64,000 nucleotides of DNA from Helicobacter hepaticus ATCC 51449 (GTDB lineage Bacteria > Campylobacterota > Campylobacteria > Campylobacterales > Helicobacteraceae), in the NCBI RefSeq assembly GCF_000007905.1, contig NC_004917.1:1488001-1552000 (forward strand), written 5' to 3'. Shown here one piece after another: positions 1 to 7,316 of this stretch. Both the position numbers and the translations under genes were made by a program. The notes below the pieces were generated by a model. The model made no database searches. It was given only the letters and a program-made list of their open reading frames with translations, and was not told the origin of the DNA. Within the stretch, counting starts at the first letter, position 1. Every line of letters starts with the position of its first letter.

Positions 1-321
1 TTGCGCAACCGCCCTCATCTCTATCCGCCTTATCAGAGATTAGCTACTCTTACTTTTTCACACAAGATAGAATCCAAAGCTCTTAATGCTATGCAAAATG
101 TGCGTGAAATACTTTTAAAACGCGGTTTAGGAGAGGTAGAGATTGTGGGGGATTCTAAGGCATTGGTAGAGCGACTCTATAATAAGTATCGTTTTATATT
201 ATTGCTTCGCTCACCTTCTGCACGAGCACTTTTAGAGTTATTGCATTATCTTAATGCTCATACTCATCAAGATTTAGGGCGTATGTATGAAATTGATGTA
301 GACCCTTTAAATATAGTATAG
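1..321 (+). CDS. priA: Primosomal protein N' (PriA helicase), C-terminal fragment
   Basis: This is the last ~106 residues of a protein whose 5' part lies outside the window. The residues YPPYQRLATL and the ending YEIDVDPLNIV match the C-terminal domain of PriA, the 3'-5' DNA helicase that restarts stalled replication forks by loading the primosome. The helicase motifs and zinc-binding cysteines are upstream of the window and cannot be checked. A TTG at position 1 is just the first codon visible, not the start. The gene ends with TAG at 319-321 and is followed by a separate promoter-like site. The identification rests on the C-terminal motif only. Confidence 0.8.
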   Translation: MRNRPHLYPPYQRLATLTFSHKIESKALNAMQNVREILLKRGLGEVEIVGDSKALVERLYNKYRFILLLRSPSARALLELLHYLNAHTHQDLGRMYEIDVDPLNIV

Positions 322-333
322 AGGTAGATTAGC

Positions 334-339
334 TATAAT
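334..339 (+). promoter_or_regulatory. Candidate -10 box for the unknown gene at 377
   Basis: A perfect TATAAT hexamer lies 13 bases after the priA stop and 37 bases before the next ATG. Helicobacter sigma-80 promoters usually have a good -10 box and no conserved -35, so this fits. It would give a leader of about 30 nt containing the ribosome site AAAGGAG. Confidence 0.45.
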
Positions 340-376
340 AAAGTATTGTATAACCCAACATAATAAAGGAGAGCAA

Positions 377-817
377 ATGAAAATTGCTATATCTTGTTTT
401 TCGCCATTAATGCAAAATAGTTTGAGTTTTTTCTTAAAAGACTATCTGAGTAGTGAAAGTGAATGTGATTTTATTATTACTGATGATGTCAATGAGAAAA
501 AATATACCAAAGCAGTGTGTTTTGTGAGTGATGATGTGCATTCACACATTCGCAAACCTTTTACACAACAAAGTTTGTTTGAAGATATACAAGCTTTTTA
601 TGAGAATATTCAATCTCAAGCAGTAGATATGCCTAGTCAATCCGCACATTTACAAGAAGTGCAGAGTTTGCCAGAAGTCTTTGAGCCACCTATGTCACCA
701 CCTAGTTATCCACAGCGCAAAATTCAAGGGCAACTTGAAGCACAAATAGAACAAATTTGTCAAGAAAGTGCAAGAGAGCTTACACAAAAAATTATCGCTC
801 TTTTGAAGCATACATAA
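377..817 (+). CDS. Conserved-looking hypothetical protein, possibly a degenerate receiver domain
   Basis: I do not recognise a named family. The 146-aa protein has a compact N-terminal half (about residues 1-80), a proline-rich linker (PEVFEPPMSPPSYPQ, about 96-112) and a C-terminal predicted helix rich in Gln and Glu. The N-terminal half loosely follows a response-regulator receiver layout: a first strand KIAIS, a strand DFIITDD, and a late RKPF followed by a helix, like the conserved Lys-Pro of receivers. The acidic pocket is not clearly present. The start is supported by AAAGGAGAGCAA just before the ATG. It sits between priA and rsmD with its own promoter-like box. The receiver resemblance is weak inference. 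Confidence 0.6.
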   Translation: MKIAISCFSPLMQNSLSFFLKDYLSSESECDFIITDDVNEKKYTKAVCFVSDDVHSHIRKPFTQQSLFEDIQAFYENIQSQAVDMPSQSAHLQEVQSLPEVFEPPMSPPSYPQRKIQGQLEAQIEQICQESARELTQKIIALLKHT

Positions 818-865
818 CATTTTAATAAATATTGAGCACATTAACATAGAACAAGCGATACAAAG

Positions 866-1456
866 ATGGGCGTTGTAAAATTTCATATTCAAGCAGGCAT
901 ACTTAAACATCTCCCTTTAATATGGAATAATCAAGAAAGCACGCGCCCAACGAAATCTATTGTGCGAGAATCTTTTTTTAACACAATGAGCATAAATATT
1001 GTAGAGTGTGTATTTGTTGAAGCATTTGGTGGTTGTGGTTCGATGGGAATTGAAGCACTTTCTCGCGGAGCAAGTGAAGCAATATTTTATGAGATAGACA
1101 AAAGAGCATATAATATTTTGTTGCAAAATCTTGCATTTGCACAAAAAAGAGCATCAGGGCTAAAATTTTATGCTTACAATACCGATTTTTTTACACAAAG
1201 TTTTCAAAGATGGATTACTACAAAAGAAAATGTGATTTTATATTTTGACCCACCCTTTTGCATTAGGGAAGGTATGGGAGATATTTATGAACGTCTTTTG
1301 ACAATGGTAGAAAATCTTGGACAATGTAGTGTGAATTTTATTGTTTTTGAACATTGGAGTGGGTATAATATGCCTTCCATTGTTGGGGAATATATACTGC
1401 TTAAGACTCGTCAATTTGGTAAAAGCAGCCTCACTTATTACACATTAAAGGATTAA
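866..1456 (+). CDS. rsmD: 16S rRNA (guanine966-N2)-methyltransferase RsmD
   Basis: SAM-dependent methyltransferase that modifies G966 of 16S rRNA during 30S assembly. The N-terminus has the family signature TRPTKSIVRESFFN (about residues 31-44). This is followed by the SAM-binding motif EAFGGCGSMGIEALSRGA, where the usual D-F-x-G-T-G becomes E-A-F-G-G-C-G, and the catalytic motif DPPF (family DPPY/DPPF). At 196 aa the length is normal. The ribosome site is weak, but the start gives a standard N-terminus. It is followed after 2 bases by fliL, so the two are probably co-transcribed. An rsmD-fliL-acpS order is also known in H. pylori. Confidence 0.9.
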   Translation: MGVVKFHIQAGILKHLPLIWNNQESTRPTKSIVRESFFNTMSINIVECVFVEAFGGCGSMGIEALSRGASEAIFYEIDKRAYNILLQNLAFAQKRASGLKFYAYNTDFFTQSFQRWITTKENVILYFDPPFCIREGMGDIYERLLTMVENLGQCSVNFIVFEHWSGYNMPSIVGEYILLKTRQFGKSSLTYYTLKD

Positions 1457-1458
1457 TT

Positions 1459-2049
1459 ATGGCAGAAGAAGAAAAAGCAGCAGAAAGTGGCGGAGATAAA
1501 AAAAGCAAAGCAATTTTATTTGTTATTATTGGCATTGTGGTAGTGCTTCTTCTATTAGTAGGTGTTGTAGTGCTAATGATGACAGGCGGAGGACACGATG
1601 AGGAAGAACACGAACAAAAACCTGCAGAGGTTGCCCAGACTCAAACTAGTGCGCCTTCACAACAGGCTGCTAAAATCATTGTAGGCAATACGGTTTCAGT
1701 GCGTAGCACAGATAAATTTGCTCCGGGATTGATTTATCCTGCAGAGGGTCCTCTCCCTTTTACGGTGAATTTAATGACGCAAACAGGCAAACGTTATCTC
1801 AAAACAAGCGTGCAATTTGAGCTTGATAAAGATGAGATAAAAGCAAATGCTACTAAGGCAGAGTTGGACAAAAAACTGCCTATGGTGCAAGATACCATTA
1901 TTGAGATTCTCTCTTCAAAATCTATTGAAGATGTTGCTACAGTAAAAGGAAAAAATCGTGTCAAAGATGAGATTGTAAAACGTATTAATGAATTTTTGAT
2001 TGATGGACAAGTGAGTGATATCTTTTTTGTTGAATTTGTGGTGAGTTAG
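1459..2049 (+). CDS. fliL: Flagellar basal body-associated protein FliL
   Basis: Single-pass inner membrane protein that surrounds the stator units of the flagellar motor and supports torque. A short charged cytoplasmic N-terminus (residues 1-20) is followed by one strongly hydrophobic segment (about 21-44), an acidic and Gln-rich linker, and a periplasmic FliL domain. The domain ends in the typical form, with residues RVKDEIVKRINEFL followed by DIFFVEFVVS. Length is 196 aa. The ATG follows AAAGGATTAATT. It is two bases downstream of rsmD and four bases before acpS, so a motility gene is embedded in a housekeeping operon. Confidence 0.92.
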   Translation: MAEEEKAAESGGDKKSKAILFVIIGIVVVLLLLVGVVVLMMTGGGHDEEEHEQKPAEVAQTQTSAPSQQAAKIIVGNTVSVRSTDKFAPGLIYPAEGPLPFTVNLMTQTGKRYLKTSVQFELDKDEIKANATKAELDKKLPMVQDTIIEILSSKSIEDVATVKGKNRVKDEIVKRINEFLIDGQVSDIFFVEFVVS

Positions 2050-2053
2050 TTGA

Positions 2054-2416
2054 TTGATAGGGATTGATATTATTAGTATTGCTCGTATGCAGAAATTTAT
2101 AGAGAAGTTTGACAGAGGTGCATTGGAGCGTTTTCTTTGTGAAAAAGAGATAGCTCTTTGTATGAATACCAATAAATCTATAAATATTCCTCGTGCAGCT
2201 GGATTCTGGGCGGCAAAAGAAGCGTGTTCTAAGGCATTAGGTGTAGGTATAGGGAGTAAGCTAAACTTTTTAGATATGCACATAAGCAAGAGTAGTACAA
2301 ACGCACCCAGCATTCATCTTGCATCTGAAAAAATAAATGATTTTAATGTAACAAATATTGCACTAAGCATCAGCCACGATGGGGGATTTGCCATTGCTGT
2401 GGTAGTCGTCATTTAG
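2054..2416 (+). CDS. acpS: Holo-[acyl-carrier-protein] synthase AcpS
   Basis: Transfers 4'-phosphopantetheine from CoA to apo-ACP, activating fatty acid synthesis. The N-terminal IGIDIISIARM carries the conserved Asp that binds magnesium. The motif FWAAKEACSKALG (about residues 52-64) contains the conserved Lys-Glu pair of the family. The 120-aa size is standard. The only start giving a complete N-terminus is TTG at 2054; no ATG or GTG lies near it in frame, so this is an unusual start codon used directly behind fliL. The 3' end overlaps a convergent small gene by 8 bases. Confidence 0.92.
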   Translation: MIGIDIISIARMQKFIEKFDRGALERFLCEKEIALCMNTNKSINIPRAAGFWAAKEACSKALGVGIGSKLNFLDMHISKSSTNAPSIHLASEKINDFNVTNIALSISHDGGFAIAVVVVI

Positions 2417-2567
2417 GCTTTTTTGGTCTTTGTTTAATCCAATCAACATTACTTAAATCATTTATCTTTATATTTGTTTTATCATAATTTTTGATAATTA
2501 TTTCATCTGCAAAACTATGAGATAGTATGCCAAAAGTAATACCAATAAAAACTAATACTTTCATCAT
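2409..2567 (-). CDS. Small exported peptide (52 aa), unknown function
   Basis: A short gene read from the reverse strand: ATG at 2567, TGA at 2411-2409. The ribosome site AAGGA lies 6 bases before the ATG. The protein begins MMKVLVFIGITFGILSHSFA, a good signal peptide with a likely cut after Ala20. The mature part is only about 32 residues, lysine-rich and ending WIKQRPKKPK, with no cysteines. The family is not recognised. It lies downstream of the DAHP synthase gene in the same direction and converges on acpS with an 8-base overlap. The strong ribosome site and clean signal peptide argue it is real; a periplasmic or secreted basic peptide is the inference. Confidence 0.6.
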   Translation of the reverse strand: MMKVLVFIGITFGILSHSFADEIIIKNYDKTNIKINDLSNVDWIKQRPKKPK

Positions 2568-2655
2568 ATGATTTCCTTATATAATTTTTTTAAAATGAAA
2601 CCTTATTCTACCATTTAAAGTTTAATTAAAGGTTTATTAAAACTTTATAGAGAGT

Positions 2656-3999
2656 TTATGAGCGATTTTTAATCATATCTGCAATAAGAAAAGCCATTTC
2701 AAGAGCTTGAGTAGCATTAAGTCGTGGATCACATTGCGTGTTATAATTACAGGCTAAACCTTCTTCGGTAATTGCTTGTGAACCGCCAATACACTCTGTT
2801 ACATCTGCTCCTGTCATTTCTAAATGTACCCCTCCAGCATAGCTTCCATAGGCTTTATGGATTTCAAAAAAGCTTTTAACTTCATCAAGCACACTATCAA
2901 ATACACGCGTTTTGTAACCATTATTTGCCTTGATTGTATTGCCGTGCATAGGGTCGCAACTCCACAAAATCTCACGTCCTTCTGGATTGATAGAATCTAA
3001 TAATTGAGGCAGATTACTTTTGATTTTTTCAGCCCCCATTCGCACAATGAGATTAAGTCTGCCACTTTGATTAAGCGGATTAAGTTTATCGCAAATACCC
3101 ATAATATCTTCTTTTGTGGCATTTGGTCCAATTTTTACACCCACAGGATTATTTACACCACGCAAGAATTCGATGTGTGCTTCATCAAGTCCTCTTGTGC
3201 GCTCACCAATCCATAACATATGTGCCGAACAATCATACCAATCTCCCGTAAGAGAATCTTGTCGGCAAAGTTGTTCTTCATAATGAAGCACAAGAGCCTC
3301 GTGTGAGGTATAAAATTCTGTCTCGCGCAATGTAGGAGAATGTTCAGAATCAATGCCACAGGCTTTCATAAATTCAAGAGCTTGAGTTATACGAGAGGCG
3401 AGTTCTTCATATTTTTGCCCAAATGTATTATTCTTAACAAAACCAAGATTCCATTTATGCACCTGATTGAGGTCTGCGAAGCCTCCTTGTGCAAATGCAC
3501 GCAAAAGATTGAGTGTGGCTGCACTTTGATTATAAGCTTGAATAAGGCGATTTGGGTCGTGCTCACGCGCTTGTTGTGTGAATTCCATACCATTAATCAT
3601 ATCACCGCGGTAACTTGGGAGTTCAATATCTCCATTTGATTCTATATCACTTGAGCGAGGTTTGGCAAATTGTCCTGCAATACGCCCGACTTTAACGATT
3701 GGACACGAAGCACCAAAGGTAAGGATTGCACCCATTTGAATAATGACTTTAAATAAATCGCGAATATTAATGGCATTAAATTGTGAAAAACTCTCTGCAC
3801 AATCTCCACCTTGTAATAAAAATGCTTCTCCTTTGCATACTTGAGCTAAGCGTTCTTGTAATGCACGCGCTTCACCTGCAAAAACAAGTGGTGGATAAGA
3901 TTTAAGCTGCATTTCAACAGATTCTAAAAGCTGTTGATTTTTATAAATAGGGTGTTGTTTGATGGGTTTGTTTCTCCAACTTTTTGCGTGCCATTGCAT
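2656..3999 (-). CDS. 3-deoxy-7-phosphoheptulonate synthase, class II (plant-type DAHP synthase)
   Basis: Condenses phosphoenolpyruvate and erythrose 4-phosphate, the first step of the shikimate pathway to aromatic amino acids. The 447-aa length and the motifs [10 protein letters not shown] (about residues 79-88), [33 protein letters not shown] and [10 protein letters not shown] are those of the class II (AroA-II) family. This is unrelated in sequence to E. coli AroFGH, and Helicobacter and Campylobacter use this class. Cys85 and the late His and Asp residues are expected metal ligands. No regulatory domain is fused. I give no symbol because aroF, aroG and aroH are all used for this family. 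Confidence 0.93.
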   Translation of the reverse strand: MQWHAKSWRNKPIKQHPIYKNQQLLESVEMQLKSYPPLVFAGEARALQERLAQVCKGEAFLLQGGDCAESFSQFNAINIRDLFKVIIQMGAILTFGASCPIVKVGRIAGQFAKPRSSDIESNGDIELPSYRGDMINGMEFTQQAREHDPNRLIQAYNQSAATLNLLRAFAQGGFADLNQVHKWNLGFVKNNTFGQKYEELASRITQALEFMKACGIDSEHSPTLRETEFYTSHEALVLHYEEQLCRQDSLTGDWYDCSAHMLWIGERTRGLDEAHIEFLRGVNNPVGVKIGPNATKEDIMGICDKLNPLNQSGRLNLIVRMGAEKIKSNLPQLLDSINPEGREILWSCDPMHGNTIKANNGYKTRVFDSVLDEVKSFFEIHKAYGSYAGGVHLEMTGADVTECIGGSQAITEEGLACNYNTQCDPRLNATQALEMAFLIADMIKNRS

Positions 4000-4062
4000 A
4001 ATATCCTCCTTTATTATCGTGCATAAAACCTAAAAAAAGATGAAATTTTACCATACTTTTTG

Positions 4063-4815
4063 TTATTTTGTATTTTTATATACATTTAGTGCTGCTGGAG
4101 CTTGGGTTGTGGGCATTATTTCAAGTGTATTAACATTGATGTGTTGGGGCAGTGAGGCAACCCACAATACACTTTGAGCAATATCTTCAGGCATAAGAGG
4201 TGTTGTGCCTTCATATACACTTTTTGCCTTACTTTCATCACCCTTAAAGCGCACTTGTGAAAATTCACTTCCACCACATAAGCCCGGTTCAATATCACTT
4301 ATACGGATATTTTTATCATATAAATCAGCACGGAGATTGAGGCTAAATCTCTTCACAAAAGCTTTTGTAGCACCATACACATTGCCACCCGGATAGGAGT
4401 AGGTGCCTGCGATTGAGCCAATGTTGATAATATGCCCATAACCTTGAGCTACCATTTGGGGCAAAATAAGATGCGTAAGCTTTATGAGAGCTAAGATATT
4501 AACCTCTACCATTTGTTCCCAATCGGCAATATTTGCTTTATCCGCGCTGGTTAAACCAAGTGCTAAACCTGCATTATTGATAAGCACATCAATGTTTTGA
4601 AATTCTTGAGGAAGCAATTTGAGTGCAGATTCTATTTTTTGTGTATCTCGCACATCGCATATAATTTTTTCACATAATGCACCAAGCTCATTTTGTAGCG
4701 TATTTATTCGTTCTTCTCTTCGTGCAAGAATAATTACTTTGTGCCCATTGCGGACAAAAAGCCGAGCGATTGCTTTACCAAAACCCGATGATGCTCCAGT
4801 GATGAGTGCTGTCAT
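4063..4815 (-). CDS. Short-chain dehydrogenase/reductase (YdfG-like, NADP-dependent)
   Basis: A classical SDR oxidoreductase of 250 aa. Residues 4-15 (LITGASSGFGKA) form the TGxxxGxG cofactor site, followed by an RREER stretch after the second strand that suggests NADP preference. NNAG occurs at about residues 85-88, the catalytic Ser in NIGSIAGTYSYPGG, and the catalytic Tyr and Lys in YGATKAF (Y-x3-K). Overall similarity is to YdfG, which oxidises 3-hydroxy acids and L-allo-threonine; the substrate here is not proven. Its ATG overlaps the stop of the upstream CvfB-like gene by 4 bases (ATGA), so the two are translationally coupled. Confidence 0.85.
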   Translation of the reverse strand: MTALITGASSGFGKAIARLFVRNGHKVIILARREERINTLQNELGALCEKIICDVRDTQKIESALKLLPQEFQNIDVLINNAGLALGLTSADKANIADWEQMVEVNILALIKLTHLILPQMVAQGYGHIINIGSIAGTYSYPGGNVYGATKAFVKRFSLNLRADLYDKNIRISDIEPGLCGGSEFSQVRFKGDESKAKSVYEGTTPLMPEDIAQSVLWVASLPQHINVNTLEIMPTTQAPAALNVYKNTK

Positions 4816-5819
4816 AAAATCTCCTTTTTTTGAGGTTTATTGATGCGTTCAAACATACGCTTGTGACTTATGAATTCAATCTTACCTTCTCTTGTGAGTT
4901 CATTAATAAGTCGTTTAAAAAGTTTTTTGCTCATTTGTAGAGTATTAAAGACTTTTTGGGGCGAGGCAGAAAAATCAAGTGCTAAGGGCATTTGATTAAG
5001 TAAAAATTGCTTTTGTTCTTGTGAGTGTGGAGGATTAAGTGTGAGGTCAAGTTTGCCATCAGAGCGTTGGTGTGAATGTGATGAGGTATTTTTGATGTAA
5101 GCATCAATGTGTGTGCCTATATTTAATGTAATCCCTTGTGGTAATTCATTATGATAAAGTAAGCCATAATAAGCATTTTCTATCACACAACCAAAACCTA
5201 AAGGTGTTTGCTCAAAGACAAATGCTTTTATTTTTTTGTGTAATAGTAGCATTGGTGCGGGTTTGAGATAAGATTTGATATTAGTTTTAGCAATAAGGCG
5301 TGATTGTTTATCAAGTGTAATAACTACAACTACTTTTTGGTGCAATTTAAAGCGTGTAGGGTTTTGAGTTGGCATAAAAATATGCTTATCAACGCCTATG
5401 TCTAAAAAGCAGCCAAAAGAGGCATAATCTATTACTTCAAGCTCTACTATATCGCCATATTGTGCTTTTGGAGTTTGTGTAGTCGCAACAAGCCGATCCT
5501 CTGAATCTGTAAGCACAAATACTTCTAATTCATCATTGATTGCACTTTGTGGGGGAAGGAATTTATTAGGTAAAAGCACTTCTGTAAAAATCTGTGCGGA
5601 ATAAGTAGATTCTCTATGTTGTATAGAATCTTGTGGCAGTGTGCCAAGATATGCACCATACTTGCTTAGGCGCATAATGCGTAACTTTTGTATTTTGCCT
5701 ATTTGTATAGCTTTTGCAACACAATGTTTGTTTGTTGTTTTGGTATGTGCAAGAGTTTTTTTAACCCCTGCATTTTTAGATTCACTTGATAGTCTTAAGA
5801 ATGGTTTTGAATGTCTCAA
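4812..5819 (-). CDS. CvfB-like protein with S1 RNA-binding domains
   Basis: Resembles the CvfB/YitL family: N-terminal S1-like domains (KIQKLRIMRLSKYGAYLGTL, then GDIVELEVIDYASFGCFLDIG and QTPLGFGCVIENAYYGLL) and a C-terminal winged-helix segment (about the last 65 residues, SPQKVFNTLQMSKKLFKRLI). Family members bind RNA and affect virulence factor expression. The start is uncertain. The family's usual N-terminus matches IGKIQKLRIM, but no ATG, GTG or TTG lies just before it. I chose TTG at 5819 because AGGA sits 7 bases upstream; this overlaps the DUF305 gene by 38 bases and adds about 40 residues. The next in-frame ATG, at 5675, would cut into the first S1 strand. Confidence 0.75.
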   Translation of the reverse strand: MRHSKPFLRLSSESKNAGVKKTLAHTKTTNKHCVAKAIQIGKIQKLRIMRLSKYGAYLGTLPQDSIQHRESTYSAQIFTEVLLPNKFLPPQSAINDELEVFVLTDSEDRLVATTQTPKAQYGDIVELEVIDYASFGCFLDIGVDKHIFMPTQNPTRFKLHQKVVVVITLDKQSRLIAKTNIKSYLKPAPMLLLHKKIKAFVFEQTPLGFGCVIENAYYGLLYHNELPQGITLNIGTHIDAYIKNTSSHSHQRSDGKLDLTLNPPHSQEQKQFLLNQMPLALDFSASPQKVFNTLQMSKKLFKRLINELTREGKIEFISHKRMFERINKPQKKEIL

Positions 5820-6447
5820 TTTCTTGTCCTTGAGATTGAATAATACGTTTAGCGATATTCTTGATATTTTCATTTTGCGTGTATTGTAATATTTGTTTTG
5901 AAGCGTCAATCGCGCCTTGATGGTGAGGAATCATACCTTCAAGGAAATCGCGGTCAATTTGGTGAGTAAGCTTAGTTGCGTTCATATTCTTCATCATAGT
6001 ATCCATATCTGCTTTAGCTTGGTTATTAAAGAGTGTTACTTCTTTAGGGCTATAAAGATTCTTTTGTTCTTGAAGCTGTGGGAGAAGATTTTGAAACTCC
6101 TTAATTTCAGCTTTTTGTTCTTTAATAATTGCTTGAGCTTGAGATCTTACTTTTTGATTGTTAGAATATTTTAAAAGTATTTCTGAAGCGTCAATCGCGC
6201 CTTGATGGTGAGGAATCATATTTGAAAGGTAGTTTAAATCTATATTATCACTTTCTGCAAATGTTGTATCCATCATAGGTTTATGCATTGAATTCATCAT
6301 TGTCTCTGAAATAGTGGGAGATTTTTTCTTATGTTGGTGCATATGAGATGAATGCACAGCTTCTTCTGCCATTGCAGTATCAGCATTTATCAAGCCTATA
6401 ATAGCTACTAGATTTAATAAAACTTTTGATAACATTATATTTTTCAT
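5782..6447 (-). CDS. Exported protein with two DUF305 repeats (putative metal-binding)
   Basis: A 221-aa protein with an N-terminal signal peptide (cut probably after AMA, residue 27) and a His/Met-rich linker (SSHMHQHKKK, then MMNSMHKPMM). Two DUF305 units follow, at about 70-140 and 165-221, each with the motif MIPHHQGAIDAS. DUF305 is a ferritin-like four-helix fold, and its paired histidines suggest metal binding; members often sit near copper genes. No enzyme activity can be assigned. The ribosome site AAGGAG precedes the ATG. The two motif copies share an identical 37-base DNA stretch. A palindrome overlaps the likely promoter. Confidence 0.85.
   Translation of the reverse strand: MKNIMLSKVLLNLVAIIGLINADTAMAEEAVHSSHMHQHKKKSPTISETMMNSMHKPMMDTTFAESDNIDLNYLSNMIPHHQGAIDASEILLKYSNNQKVRSQAQAIIKEQKAEIKEFQNLLPQLQEQKNLYSPKEVTLFNNQAKADMDTMMKNMNATKLTHQIDRDFLEGMIPHHQGAIDASKQILQYTQNENIKNIAKRIIQSQGQEIETFKTILKTIK
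5899..5935. repeat. Copy 1 of a 37-bp exact direct repeat inside the DUF305 gene
   Basis: This stretch is identical, base for base, to 6184-6220. It encodes the MIPHHQGAIDAS motif of the second DUF305 unit. The two copies are 285 bp (95 codons) apart and in frame, so recombination between them would delete exactly one unit and leave an open reading frame. Confidence 0.95.
6184..6220. repeat. Copy 2 of the 37-bp exact direct repeat inside the DUF305 gene
   Basis: Identical to 5899-5935 and encodes the same motif in the first DUF305 unit. The flanking bases differ, and the rest of the two units has diverged, so the identity is local. Confidence 0.95.
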
Positions 6448-6480
6448 AAATATACTCCTTTAGTGTTTTATATAAAAACA

Positions 6481-6503
6481 ACTATAACAAAGAAATTTGT
6501 TAT
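6481..6503 (-). promoter_or_regulatory. Candidate promoter and overlapping operator of the DUF305 gene
   Basis: On the reverse strand TATAGT (6486-6481) is a plausible -10 box about 34 bases before the ATG at 6447. Overlapping it is a perfect inverted repeat, ATAACAAA-GAAA-TTTGTTAT, at 6484-6503 (8-bp arms, 4-bp spacer). A dimeric repressor bound there would block the promoter. The regulator is not identified. Confidence 0.45.
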
Positions 6504-6551
6504 TTGTGTAAATATAAGAGATGATTTATGTTTAAGAAAGTAGAAGCTTAC

Positions 6552-7316
6552 TTAAAGGATCCCATTGTAATAGAGTGTGCAAAACTCTTGAGCAATTCGT
6601 GGGCTACACGAACCTTTGATAGCACTAAATTGTAATGCTTTTTGTTTGATATTTTCATCAAGTGGCACGTTAAGAAGTATTTTGAGAATCTGCATAAATT
6701 CAGTGCGACTAAGGGTATAAAATCCTAGCACGAGCCCGAACCTATCACTTAAAGAAAGAATCTCATCTTGAGCATCATTGAGATGAAGAGTATCTTGAGC
6801 GTAAGATTCTGTAATGAGGTGGCGATGATTTGAAGTAGTGTAAAAAAGAATATTATGTGCTTTATTTTCAAAAGAGCCTTCAAGGAGTGTTTTAAGGGAT
6901 TTGTAATGCTCCTCATAAGGAGTAAAACATAAATCATCACATACGATTATAAATTTATAAGGTAATTCTCGCACACAATCTTGCACCATAGGCACAATTC
7001 CTAAAGATTCCTTACTGATTTCTATGACGCGTAAGGGTGAAGTAGGTGAGAGCAAATGACTTAATACAAAGTGAATTAAGGAGCTTTTGCCACAACCTCT
7101 AGCTCCCCACAACAAAGCGTGAGAAGCTTTTTTTCCTTGCATAAAGGCAAGTGTATTATTTTTTAAGGCAGTAATTTCTTTTTCTAAACCGATAAGTTGA
7201 GTATGCCGTGTAAAGTCTGCAGTGGGTTTAAAATATCCATTAAAGCTTTCAAATGTTGAGCGATACACACAAGCAAGATTTTCTTCCCAAGAAAAATTAA
7301 AAAGATTTGGCAACAT
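6552..7316 (-). CDS. DUF815-family AAA+ ATPase
   Basis: A P-loop ATPase. The Walker A motif GARGCGKSS lies at about residue 70, and the Walker B-like strand FIIVCDDLCF, with DD in place of DE, at about residue 122. The residues GLEKEITALKNNT before the P-loop and the later SLSDRFGLVLGFY fit the DUF815 family, whose function is unknown. I place the start at ATG 7316 (MLPNLFNF), giving 254 aa; a longer reading would run further into clpA. It overlaps the 3' end of clpA by 20 bases in another frame, so it is probably co-transcribed with clpS-clpA. A link to protein quality control is inference from position only. Confidence 0.8.
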   Translation of the reverse strand: MLPNLFNFSWEENLACVYRSTFESFNGYFKPTADFTRHTQLIGLEKEITALKNNTLAFMQGKKASHALLWGARGCGKSSLIHFVLSHLLSPTSPLRVIEISKESLGIVPMVQDCVRELPYKFIIVCDDLCFTPYEEHYKSLKTLLEGSFENKAHNILFYTTSNHRHLITESYAQDTLHLNDAQDEILSLSDRFGLVLGFYTLSRTEFMQILKILLNVPLDENIKQKALQFSAIKGSCSPRIAQEFCTLYYNGIL

